From Liolophura sinensis (Eukaryota > Mollusca > Polyplacophora > Chitonida > Chitonidae), in assembly GCF_032854445.1 (NCBI RefSeq), contig NC_088303.1:17241501-17305500 (forward strand): a stretch of 64,000 nucleotides of DNA. Direction: 5' to 3'. Under the pieces are notes generated by a model that made no database searches, was not told where the DNA came from, and was given only the letters and a program-made list of their open reading frames with translations. Of this stretch, positions 1 to 10,500 are shown one piece after another. The first letter of the stretch is position 1; each line of letters begins with the position of its first letter. Position numbers and translations under genes: made by a program.

Positions 1-539
1 CCGTTAGCCTTTCAAAAATTCTTTTACATCATTCTAACGAAGAACTAAATTTTCTTTGGTCAACTTTCCACAGCCAGCATGTAGGCATTACAATGCTCAG
101 TCACGTGTGTGTGATCAGTCATAGTGGAGGGATCGCTCATTGCAGGTGACTGTCTGTCCCGCAGCTCTCTACAGGCACTCTACAAACTCTCTAAAAGACT
201 TCTAGGATCACGCTATTCTCCTGCCTGGTTTGACTTTTAGTCTGAGCTGACTGTATGTTCTATAGTGATTAAAAGGCCAGAACCTTTAACCACTAGATCA
301 CACCCTGAAACAATCCTGTAATTGTCACCTAATACAAGACCAGACAGAACTACATGTGCATGTATATTTAGGGTCGATGCTGTACATACAAGTTAAAACA
401 GAATCAATACTTTCAACACATCACACAAAAACAGAGCTAGATGTATACAAAGAGCTGAACACCACTGCAAAATTACATGAGAACCGATCATTTTATTGCA
501 TGTAGTACAAGAACAATAATATACTAACAGCTGTTATTT

Positions 540-1225
540 GAAGTTATACCAGAACCTTTTTTTATCAAACGGTACAAGACCAGAGCAGATAAGGAGAGAT
601 GATGAGCTGTCACTGCTGAAGCATAAACTTCTTATGGAGACTTGACACTGTACAAGGCCTGAACGCTGGAACTAAATTAATCCAGGGCTGTTAATGGTTG
701 ATTAAGGAACATCTAGGAAGCTAAAGCACTGTGACTGGGATATTGGAACATCTCTAAATTGAGCCTTTCCCAAGGACCAAAGCATTTAGGGAGATAAATG
801 TTTGTTACTGGGACTAGGTTTGTTACTAATTCCTTCGAACACTACCTCTCTAAAGACCAGAACATTTACTGCAGAATATAAAAGAATTTGAAGACAATAA
901 ATATGGGATGGTCGTGGGTTTCCCTAAGGCTCTGCCCGGTTTCCTCCCACCATAATGCTGGCTGTATAAGTGAAATATTCTTGAGTGCGGCGTAAAACAC
1001 CAATCAAATAGATAAATAAATAAACAATAAATATGTAGCTCCACATCTCAGTATTGTATATATAATCTATCCCAAGACCAAAACACTTAGGAAGCTAAAA
1101 TCCTCTTAAAGGCTATAAAGAGCCATTGGAATTCAGGAACTACATAACCACCGAAAACTAGAGCATCTAAGAAGCCAAGAGACTAAGCTATGCAACAAAT
1201 TAAATACAGGAACATTGGAACGTGT
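540..1225. repeat. Degenerate old tandem repeat (satellite-like)
   Basis: Loose repeats of a phrase like 'accagaacatttaggaagc' followed by a 'ggaacat' block recur about every 80-160 bp (near 770, 860, 1075 and 1150). The same phrase recurs at 4780-4930, beyond the clean satellite. I read this as an eroded arm of one ancient tandem array, now broken by SINE and DNA-transposon insertions. The similarity is by eye and divergent. Confidence 0.45.
906..1023 (+). mobile_element. SINE-2 family copy, 5'-truncated, with target-site duplication
   Basis: This copy carries the 3' body of the family: a 'gctctgcccggtttcctccc' block, then 'gtgaaatattcttgag', then 'gtaaaacaccaatcaaata' and an AAATA-type tail. 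It is flanked by a perfect 12-bp direct repeat ACAATAAATATG at 894-905 and 1024-1035. That duplication shows a retrotransposition event and fixes both ends. The tRNA-like head is missing, so this is a dead 5'-truncated insertion. The fullest copy in the window is at 24703. Confidence 0.88.
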
Positions 1226-1580
1226 GAGTGAGTGAGTGCATGCTTGGGGTTTAACATTGTATGTAACAATTTTTCAGTCAAATCCCGACGAAGGAGTCCT
1301 TAGAATGCATGTAATGTGCCTCCTTGTCGCAGGACGGATTTCCACTGCTCTTTTATCTAGTGCTGCTTCAGACGACTTACTGAGGGCAAGTAAGCCGCTT
1401 CGCCCGAGCCATTATACTGAAATGGGTCAACCAGTTGTCGCACTTCCCCTTAATGCTGAACACCAAGCGAGGGAGGTACAACTTTCTCTTTTAAGGTCTT
1501 AGGTGTGACCCGACCAAGGATTGACCCTGGATCTAACGACCCTGTAGCGGACCCTCTATCAACAGAGGCATCGGGGCCCG
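1226..1580 (-). mobile_element. SINE-1 family copy, near full length, diverged
   Basis: On the minus strand it begins with a tRNA-like head near 1580 and ends with the (CACT)n tail, seen on the plus strand as gtgagtgagtgagtg at 1226. It matches the copy at 58634-58994 along its whole length, including the ~60-bp internal segment that the 3393 copy lacks. It is visibly older: the A-box region and the middle carry many substitutions. No clear target-site duplication is visible. A plus-strand frame at 1236-1502 lies inside it and is a by-product. Confidence 0.85.
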
Positions 1581-2042
1581 TACTTCGGAGTGAAACTAGA
1601 AAATGACCTAAAATTGCACGTGTAGAAGTACATTCTTTGGGGGAAAATAAATATTATAAACTATTTCTTACAGTGAACATAAAGTCAGCCATTAAAGCTG
1701 AATTAAAGTAGAATTCCAGAAATGTTCTAAAAATATTTTTAAAATTCTACAGTGCTTATCAACAAAATATATAGCAAACAATCGTCAGCACCTAACCACT
1801 CATTTGGTGATGCCATTTTGCCATGTTATACCTATCTGGAGTGACGTCACAAAACCTGGGAGCTGTCCCGCACCATCGATATCAAACAATGTGACAATTA
1901 GAAAATACAAAAAGAAACACCTAATACCCAACAAAAGAGTATCAGCTCTGTTTCGTGTTCAAAGGGCCGATGTTTCTTTCAGTTTGGCGCTCGGTCAGGG
2001 TGATGTTTGTGGACACAAGTGTCATGTTTTTAGCGCCCCTTC

Positions 2043-2399
2043 TCATCTTCGTCCTGCATGGGTGGAGGCCTTTGACCTAGCTGGCTGTACCCACTTCAGG
2101 GAATTTACTGAACATAGCAGAACCTTCTGAGTGAAAACAGACCCTTTCATTCTGATTTTGGGAAGGTATTTTCGTAATAAATCTGACTTTGCTAAGGAAA
2201 AATAATGCAAAGTCACAAAATTTATCTTCAAGCAATGACTCTCCCGAGGCCAATTTCTTGCCAGCTCATCCTTACAGGTTACTGCAGTTTCCTGCCTAAC
2301 GTGCGCACTGTGACACGGGCAGCCGTTCTCAGTCATCTGTTCATACATGTGTGGTTCAAAATGCATCAGTTTAACGCTTAAATTACCCACAAAATCCAA
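2043..2399 (-). CDS. Uncharacterised reading frame inside the TIR element
   Basis: A 118-residue frame. Residues around 'FSLAKSDLL', 'KIRMK' and 'CSVNSLK' recur in the 78-residue frame at 63431-63667 in the other copy. Nucleotide similarity across the two copies is no higher here than in flanking non-coding parts of the element, and the right copy has stops and frame shifts upstream of the shared block. Conservation may therefore just reflect shared ancestry of the element. A cysteine/histidine-containing patch (CPCHSAHVRQ) is present, but I recognise no domain. It could be a captured exon fragment or chance. Confidence 0.22.
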   Translation of the reverse strand: MDFVGNLSVKLMHFEPHMYEQMTENGCPCHSAHVRQETAVTCKDELARNWPRESHCLKINFVTLHYFSLAKSDLLRKYLPKIRMKGSVFTQKVLLCSVNSLKWVQPARSKASTHAGRR

Positions 2400-2691
2400 T
2401 TTATTGCATCAATGTCTGTCTATCCTCTATAAGAAACCACACCGACAATCGAGAGCTAATAGGTTTTTGATGTGACAGCCAATATCAAGTGACGCTTTCA
2501 GCGCTAGTGATTGGCCAAGTTCATATTAAAGGGCTTCTACAGCATGACTACTCAGAGTGAACTGTCGGTCAGTGCCACATCCCCAATGCTGAACTTCATC
2601 TCCTCGGCTTTCAAAAATTTATAGAATTTTTTACATTTCACAGAAATTTTCTGTGACAACTGTTTCGTATATCATTTTTTTATGTATATCA

Positions 2692-3301
2692 GGTGGGCAA
2701 AAAAATGGGCTGTACTTTGATGCTGCATTGCTCCATTATCCTTTTTTTAAACTCTTTCAAACTTTAGACATTCAAATGGCATGATTTTTTAAATTCAAAA
2801 TCTGATCAATTTTCAAGGTCATAGCTTCAGTAGTCTGTACACGGGTTAAAATGAAAACACAGCCTCAAAAACGCATGTTCCAGTGACCCACATTGCATCA
2901 CCTGTCAGGTGTCATGAGTAGAGCGCACGCTGCACCTGTGTGACATGCCTCAATCATGTGTCATCTGGAAAAACTGTCTGGCTCTAGTGTCAGAGCAACC
3001 CTTCTGCCAGATTGGCACAAGTTTTGGTGAATCAAGATGGCTTTCTCTGCGGCAGACAAGGAATTGATCACCTTTTCAAGTAAAACAAGGTAGAACATCA
3101 TTTTGAAAAGTCCGGAACATGCGTTTTTGACTCTATTTTGATTTTGGTAGCTTGAACAGAAATCTTAAAGGATGAAATTGAAAGCTGGTCTGTATACTTA
3201 GGACATAATGGCTTTTGAGTGTGTAAATTTTCAGAAGCTGACGTAAGAGGGTTTCGGACATATTGAGTGTCGAAGTACGGCCCATTTTTTTTATGCCCAC
3301 C
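2692..3301. mobile_element. Nested MITE with ~40-200 bp inverted ends
   Basis: The left end reads 'ggtgggcaaaaaaatgggc' then 'tgtactttga'. The reverse complement of the right end reads 'ggtgggcataaaaaaaatgg' then 'gccgtacttcga'. Weaker inverted similarity continues inward to 'tcaaaaacgcatgttcc', found near 2870 and inverted near 3120. The 610-bp unit has no usable frame. The second copy of the host element at 63 kb has only a short AT-rich stretch here, which fits an empty site. The duplication at the target is unclear because both flanks are TA-rich. Confidence 0.7.
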
Positions 3302-3392
3302 CAATATATGGTGGCAGACTTTATGTTCATTTTAAGACTCTGAAACTTTACACTTTTCAACTAGGATATCTTCATACCTTCCAAAGAGACCT

Positions 3393-3692
3393 ATCGGCCC
3401 GGACAGCACAGTAGGTGAAGCGTGCGCTTCGGGACCGGTAGATCCAGGATCAATCCTTGATCGAGTCACACCTAAGACTTTAAAAGAGGAAGTTGTAACT
3501 TCCTCGCTTGGCGTTCAGCATGAAGGGGATAGTGCAATGACTGGTTGACCCGTATCAGTATAATGGGTCGGGCGGGGCGGCCTGCAACAAGGAGGCACAT
3601 TACACGTACATGCACCCTAAGGATTCCCGCGTCGTCATATGACTGAAAAATTGTTGAGTACGACGTTAAACCCCAAGCACTCACTCACTCAC
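3393..3692 (+). mobile_element. SINE-1 family copy, tRNA-derived, with 13-bp TSD, short subtype
   Basis: The 5' part is tRNA-like, with an A-box-like 'acagcacagtaggtgaagcg' and a B-box-like 'gatcgagtcac' near 3458. The 3' end is a (CACT)n tail. A perfect 13-bp target-site duplication TCCAAAGAGACCT flanks it at 3380-3392 and 3693-3705. Compared with the copy at 58634-58994 it lacks about 61 bp just before 'cctgcaacaaggagg', with a short GGC/CGC match at the join, so it is a deletion derivative. Minus-strand frame 3472-3684 is a shadow. Confidence 0.92.
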
Positions 3693-3765
3693 TCCAAAGA
3701 GACCTCAAAACACCTTTCTAAAGTTAACAGAACTCTCAGAATTAGTCAATGTGCAGCTTATAGTT

Positions 3766-3975
3766 ATGGGTGCATATCAGGTCATTTGCTGTTATATTTA
3801 ATAGGTGCATATTAGGTCATTTGCTATTATAGTTATGGGTGCATATTAGGTCATTTGCTATTATAGTTATGGGTGCATATTAGGTCATTAGGTCATTTGC
3901 TATTATAGTTATGGGTGCATATTAGGTCATTTGCTATTATAGTTCTGGGTGAATATTAGGTCATTTGCTGTGCAA
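3766..3975. repeat. Minisatellite, 34-bp unit, about 6 copies
   Basis: Tandem units begin 'gggtgcatattaggtcattt' and end 'gctattatagttat'. One unit carries an extra 'aggtcatt' (near 3887), and the outer units are diverged. It lies directly upstream of the 157-bp satellite. Confidence 0.92.
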
Positions 3976-3989
3976 CTATAGCTTCTCCC

Positions 3990-4780
3990 AACACCAGACC
4001 ATTTAACAGGCTGCAAGACTAGACCAATGGGACAATAAAAGTATAGGAACCCATCTGACCATAACCTCTCAAACCCAGAAGACTAGACCATTGCAACACT
4101 GAAAATATAGGAATTCCTCTGACCAAAACCACTGATGGGAGACTGGGAATATAGTAACTCCTCTGACCATCAAAACCAGTGATGGGACAATGAAAGTATA
4201 GGAACCCATCTGACCATAACCTCTCAAACCCAGAAGACTAAACCATTGCAACACTGAAAATATAGGAATTCCTCTGACCATCAAAACCACTGATGGGAGA
4301 CTGGGAATATAGTAACTCCTCTGATCATCAAAACCACTGATGGGGCAATGAAAGTATAGGAACCCATCTGACCATAACCTCTCAAACCCAGAAGACTAGA
4401 CCATTGCAACACTGAAAATATAGGAATTCCTCTGACCATCAAAACCACTAATGGGAGACTGGGAATATAGTAACTCCTCTGACCATCAAAACCACTGATG
4501 GGACACTGAAAGTATAGGAACCCATCTGACCATAACCTCTCAAACCCAGAAGACTAGACCATTGCAACACTGAAAATATAGGAATTCCTCTGACCATCAA
4601 AACCACTGATGGGAGACTGGGAATATAGTAACTCCTCTGACCATCAAAACCACTGATGGGACAATGAAAGTATAGGAACCCATCTGACCATAACCTCTCA
4701 AACCCAGAAGACTAGTCCATTGCAACACTGAAAATATAGGAATTCCGCTGACCACAACCTCTCAAAAGCGAAACATTTGG
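3990..4780. repeat. Satellite, ~157-bp higher-order unit made of three ~52-bp subunits
   Basis: The marker 'gaagacta' recurs at 4078, 4233, 4393, 4549 and 4707, giving spacings of 155, 160, 156 and 158 bp. Inside each unit are three related blocks ending in 'ctctgaccat' or 'tctgaccat': one with 'tataggaattcc', one with 'atagtaactcc', one with 'tataggaaccc'. The higher-order copies are more alike than the subunits within one copy, as expected if a trimer was later amplified. Frames at 4069-4290 and 4712-4963 (minus) are repeat by-products. Confidence 0.93.
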
Positions 4781-4965
4781 TAAGCCTAAACACAAGGCTA
4801 TCGAGACATTAAAATATTTTAAGAGACATTGAAATATAGGAACGCCTCCAACTACATGTAAAACTTCTTCCAAAACCAGAACATTTAGGAAGATGAAAGA
4901 CTGTTCATTTATTGGGATACAGGAACAGCTGTAAACTTTACACCCATCCCACCACACTACCACAA
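4781..4965. repeat. Eroded flank of the satellite
   Basis: Divergent pieces such as 'gaaatataggaacgcctcc' and 'aaaaccagaacatttagg' continue the array. The wording matches the 540-1225 segment better than the clean core. Confidence 0.5.
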
Positions 4966-5466
4966 CCCAGAGGAGTGAAAAGATCAGAGGAGTGAATCAA
5001 ACTAAATAAGGCATTAAAACAAAGCTCCTGGCCCCCATCAAAACCGAGCGAGCTGATCTCCTGCAGGCCCCTGGTGACATTATTGATGATTTACAATGCT
5101 GGAGTATGCTGGGTGGAAGCAGTCAGTTCTGGAGGGTCATGATTAATCGCTAGGTTTATGTGGTCATTTAGATCTGCCTGACCATCATCATGATTCCTGG
5201 CTAGATTGATATGCCATTATTGTCCGGACATTCCTAACTACCCACCATTCACTGCTGACCATTGAGCGTCAGGAAATCATCATTTATCATACCGTTATTC
5301 AGATCAAGATTAAGCAAAGCCACTGCTCTGCTGCTAACCAATTGCGGGGCAAATTGTGTAGCTGCTTACACTACATTAAGCTTACCTATTACGATTGAGC
5401 TTTATAAACACATACTAAATCTTCCACAATACAGGTAGAGTGCAGAATATATTCTGTCCATGGGAT

Positions 5467-5600
5467 GTTTATTTGATTTGTTTGATTTGTTTAACTGGTG
5501 TTTAGCGCAATGCTAAGGAATTCATTTACATGCCATGGGTCAGATCTGAGGATAGGGGAAACAGGAGGACCTGGGGTAAACCTGCTGCCTCTATGATCAT
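5467..5600 (-). mobile_element. Possible very old SINE-2 relative
   Basis: The order 'gtttaactggtgtttagcg', 'gatctgaggataggggaaac', 'cctggggtaaacc' parallels the minus-strand SINE-2 body, but with many changes and a length difference. Could be chance similarity or another subfamily. Confidence 0.38.
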
Positions 5601-7160
5601 CTGTAAAGGTGAGCTACAAATATATAAAAACAATATCTTTATTTATCGAAGGTAGCTCGGTTAATTTACAATGAAACTGTTCTTCCCCAAGGCCCTCACA
5701 GAGAAAACAAATATACAGGAAATATGTACTTCAGAGTCCAATCAAAAAATACATCAATATATATTTATATAAAACAAGATAAAGCACCATGTAGTTTGAA
5801 AAGTGAAGCTACATGTATATACATTCATACATACAAAAAGCAACAACACAACCACCCGTGCTGTCCCAACCACCCCCCTTATAGTACACCCCCCCCCCTA
5901 CCCCCACACTGGTTGCAACCCTCTACATCACCCGCTCACAAGTGAGTGGGTGATGGCCAAAATGCGCTTTTTGGGGTTAAATTTTAGATCAGTTTCCATA
6001 TGTATCCAAAACAATACTAATGTTTGCAAGAATTACCACATAACAGAAGTTCCTGTCAAAAACAACAGGACGCAGATTAGAACTTATGACCCCCGAGGTT
6101 AACTCATGACCATATTCAGAGTAGTCAAATATCAAGTACAGCATTAATAACCATACAACCATCATGTATAGATCACAGCACAGCAAAAACGGCTACCTAC
6201 TTAGATATTCTATGCAGTTTTAACTCAGAGTACTCAAACAACAGCATGACCACCTTAAATTAATTGCTGCTTTTCTATTCATCTGGATTTCCATTCTGGC
6301 TAACATTTACAATGTTTTGAGAGGTGATGACTAAGATACGTGCCTGTGATCAATGATGGTGTTTGTTCAGCGGCCCGATGGATTGGGAGTCAGGACTGGT
6401 CTGGTCAGTGCTATGCTGGTCATTATGTAGATTTATGGCCCGCTTTGACAAGCAGACAGAATCACAGATGATTAATGTTTGATAATTACAGTCCATGTTC
6501 AGAAATACTACATCACTTCACCCTCAGTCAGCTAGATTAGAACACAAATCTTAATGACTATTCACATGGAGGACGTATACATTAATACAATGACAATAGA
6601 GTAAGAGTTGCAGCTATACACAAGGAGGTAACTGGATGGTAACTAGATGGTAACTGGATGGTAATTGTATGGTAACTGGATGGTAACTGTTTTACACTGT
6701 TCACACTGTATTACACGTAACACCAAATAAAAAAATGCATCCCATACTGAATTGTACCTCCATCAAACGGCAATTGCAGGCATCAGTTAATCAAATCTAA
6801 GCGTATAATCCAATATTCACAAGCCAACTTTAAGTGAAAAAGAAAAAAATCATGAAAGAGGTCATTCGAAAATCAACAAAAATAAAATCCATTTCTGACA
6901 GAACTATAAAATACTATAAACTATAAATTCCCCCACAAAAACCAAATAAGTTTGACAAATAAGATAGGTTACACTCTATAGGGATACCGTCAAAGCTTCC
7001 AATTCTACCAGGTGCTGTCAGAGGTTTATGGGCAGCTGAAAATGGCCAACTACTTACACCAAATAATTAAGATTAAATGGAAACCATGCAATATTTCAAA
7101 GAATATAATTGCAGGAGTTAAAAATCAAAAGCTACCGAGTGGACATTTCATGTGGACAAA
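5601..7160. other. AT-rich unique sequence, no gene seen
   Basis: Only short overlapping frames without recognisable content. Contains a C-rich tract near 5875-5910 and the 11-bp minisatellite listed separately. Confidence 0.7.
6627..6690. repeat. Minisatellite, 11-bp unit (ggtaactggat)
   Basis: About six units of ggtaactggat and variants. A similar 11-mer array (ggtacctagat) is at 56256-56312. Confidence 0.88.
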
Positions 7161-7164
7161 TATT

Positions 7165-7167
7165 TAC

Positions 7168-7248
<81 letters not shown>

Positions 7249-7261
7249 AGCGTGTGTGTAT
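7165..7261. repeat. Compound microsatellite (CATA)n-(TA)n-(TG)n
   Basis: Successive acata, ta and tg runs. The 98-residue frame across it (7012-7308) is driven by the repeat. Confidence 0.97.
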
Positions 7262-7439
7262 TGATTCTGTGCTATGGTCAGTCTGCAAAGGTACAGGTAT
7301 TGTACTAGTTCAGGCTGAGTAATGTTACATAATACTGAACATCATCTGGTCAATGATTCTTCAACTTTTGGGGTTTTGAAGGATTTTTTTGCCATAAATA
7401 CGTAAATGATGGAATATTTAACAGGAATAAAACTAGAAA

Positions 7440-7530
7440 CCGAAAAAAAAAGAAGAAAAAAAAACAAAAACAAAGAATGTTAAAAAACAAAAAACAAGAG
7501 GTGGGAATGGTGGGGGGAGGGGGGATGGCT
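7440..7530. repeat. Polypurine low-complexity tract
   Basis: A long A/G run with oligo-A blocks followed by 'ggtggggggaggggggatgg'. Confidence 0.85.
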
Positions 7531-7559
7531 GCAGTGTGCAGTGCACATGAAATATTTAA

Positions 7560-10500
7560 AGTTTTCTCTGGATTGTGGAAATGTCAAGCCAGGTGGGGGG
7601 GGTCCATCAGTCCTCCAACAAAGTCGTCAAAAACATCTTGACGAATTGTACACACCAGCACCATCATTCAGGATGCTGAACACACAAATCATGAAAATTT
7701 CTTTGAATGCAGATCCACGTTGTCACTCTACCATAACCTTTGTAGTATCAGACCCAATTCTGCCATCTTCAACTCAATGTTCATCCACATAGCTTGTGGC
7801 CATCAGTTCACTTGAACACCGACATGTTCTTTTCCCAAAACACCCCAGAGATGTTAAGTGCTTCAAAATGAGGGAAGAGGAATCAATAGCTTGAAGCATT
7901 TATCTGTACGTGGACAAACAGAAGCTCTCAGAGTTCACTGTAGCTGTCTACCCATTAGCTGGCGAATGACGGGACCACCGGGCACTTACCATATCATGTC
8001 TAACAGACAATATCATGTTTGAATAGTTGATTAATCCATCCATAATGGCCTTATATGTGAAAGGACACTTTTTGTCATTCCAAACACCACTTACACCTAC
8101 ATCATGCTCAGACTATTTTTATGAGTGGGGTCACTGAGTACACAGTTCACTGTGTGGGTGTTTCAAGAAGTGTTTTGATGAACACAGCCCTATAACCCTT
8201 CTGTTATATTGAACAGAAGTCAATACTGTACTCAGTTATCTTAGTGAGCAAAATATTTCCTCTGTATATCCAATGTAGATTTCACAACTGGGTTATTAAG
8301 TACAATGTACTTTAATCAGCTTGCATGGATCTATATTATACACTGAATAGCAAGGACATGTGCCCTTACATCATTTTTTAATAATGAAAGTGTATAGAAA
8401 ATTGTATCTAACTGTATAAAAACTGACAAAAATAATGTAAATTTTTGATACATTACAAAATGCAAACATTATCTCTTTCTCAAGAACTATATGTTTTACA
8501 TGTATATCACTACAGGTGTATCACAGAAATTGGAGAGAAAACACATCTAGAACCAGAAAAAAATTGTCATCTGTGAATTTAAGTTATACATGTATGCGTC
8601 ACCTAGATATCGAATCCACTGACGTGATTTAATAATTCAACATGTAAAACACATTTGAAAATTCAGCCTGATACCAATTTTCAACAAATGTCAGGATAAG
8701 TAACCTTAGTTTACAGGTACGAGCAGTTATATGTGGAAACATCTGCCACTGACATATAGCAGGCCCATAATGTATGCCAACCCACTAGATGACTTACATG
8801 ACAGCCTGAAAGCCACTACAGGTACATTTACCTCCTAATGATTACGAACAAAGTATACATATACACAATACTCTACATTTCAGAGCAATTCATCAACATT
8901 TTCACAGATAAATAAAGGAGACCTACATATACAGTGAATTCAACAGCAAAAACTTTTATATTCAATGACTTGAGAAGACTTCACGGTGGAGTTGCTCAAC
9001 ACAAACGCATTGACAAAAATGAAAATGAAAAGCTGCTGCGAAAAACAGTATGATAACGACTTCAAAACATTAAAAGTATGGTATTGCCCACAGATAAAAT
9101 ACAGTGATAACTACACGAGTGATTTATGGATAAAAGTGTATTCATGGGTTTGGCCATCGCCAAAATAATAACCACACAGTACTGGAATGGTCAGTTGCAG
9201 ATGGGATCGAGGTATTGGTGTTGGGTTCATGATCATGGTGATGACATGGGCCAGTACACATGCACTCAATCACATAGCTGTCAACCTGCATAAGTGTAAA
9301 TCATGATCCAATCCAGTTCCGCATGGTCGGTCAGGTATGACTTCATCAAACTGGATAATAGCCACATCCCAGCAGATATCTATTGATTACTTCATCCCAC
9401 AGCTGCCACAGCTGGGGCAAAATCTAGTTATTATCTTGCTAATCCACAAGCATGTTAACAATAACGCAAAATCAAAGACGTTAGGAATAATCTGAGGATT
9501 TAATAGTCGGGTAAAGCCAATATGTGAACGTTTATAGCAAGTATACACCTATACATGCATACAAATTTCCAGTAATAAAACAATGAAAGTCAAACAAGAT
9601 GAACGAGAACAAAAAAAAATTGCAAGTATGCCATTTATACATGTGCCTCCCTTACCCAACCCAGCTTTTGATAATCATATCATATTTGATAAAAGTTTTT
9701 AAGATTTTGTTTGTACCTACAGAAGTATGCAATTGCTTGTTCATGTTTGGCACAAACTGTAACACTATATCCTGTAACACTAAATCCTATAACACTAAAT
9801 CCTCTAACGCTTTCAGTTGGCAAAACATTTGAACATTTTTCATAAAGCCTATGCTCTTATTAATCCATGTGTTTATTTTTTTTTTTGATTGTTGTTTAAC
9901 TTAATCTCTGTTTGAACATCACTGATCAGCAGTCTAATGGGATAGGTGAAAAGATCTTTGCCACAACAAATAATGTTCAGTTACATTATCCAAACAAACA
10001 TCCTTGTGTAATTATGCTTGAGCAAAAACATAGTACGTTTGACACAGGGCACATGATTTATCCTTGCACGGTCTTAGCAGACTTAAGAATGCTAAGCCCT
10101 TTCCTACATTTCAAAAGCTGCAGGTTAATGAAATTGGTGGAAATGAACAATGATCTGACACAGTGAGAAAAAAATAAAACATGAATAACCCATGTAACTA
10201 AATTGCACCATATTAATGCACGAGGAAAAAAACCGACAGCTTCACTTTTTTATTTTTATGTATTCTATTATTGATTCATTTCGTCAAGACGATTTTCTAA
10301 AGCAGGTTTATTAATGTATACCCCAAGGAGAAAAACCTCTTATCAAGGCATATCATAAAAAGTTCCATTTATAAAATGTGAAAGCCTGAAAACTGGCAAT
10401 GACATAAGTCAGTATTGATTATACATGTTACTTCCACTTAACCAAATCAAACCAAACTGCTGCAATAATGTTTATACAGTGCACATGTAGCAGAACTGAT

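Larger units (their letters stand above)
1668..3336 (-). mobile_element. TIR DNA transposon, left copy, interrupted by a nested MITE
   Basis: The ends are inverted repeats: 'ttacagtgaacataaagtc' at 1668 and its reverse-complement counterpart ending 'actttatgttcattttaa' at about 3336. From 1690 to about 2690 it is the inverted counterpart of 63000-64000, clearly alignable throughout at roughly 80-85% by eye. Removing the MITE at 2692-3301 leaves a unit of about 1.05 kb. It contains a CRE-type palindrome TGACGTCA near 1842, kept in the other copy. No transposase is visible, so it is probably non-autonomous. A frame on the minus strand is described separately. Target-site duplication is not resolved. 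Confidence 0.7.

Noticed and set aside
1236-1502. 88-residue plus frame
   Set aside because: It lies within the SINE-1 copy and reads its minus-strand complement. Related frames appear in the other SINE-1 copies.
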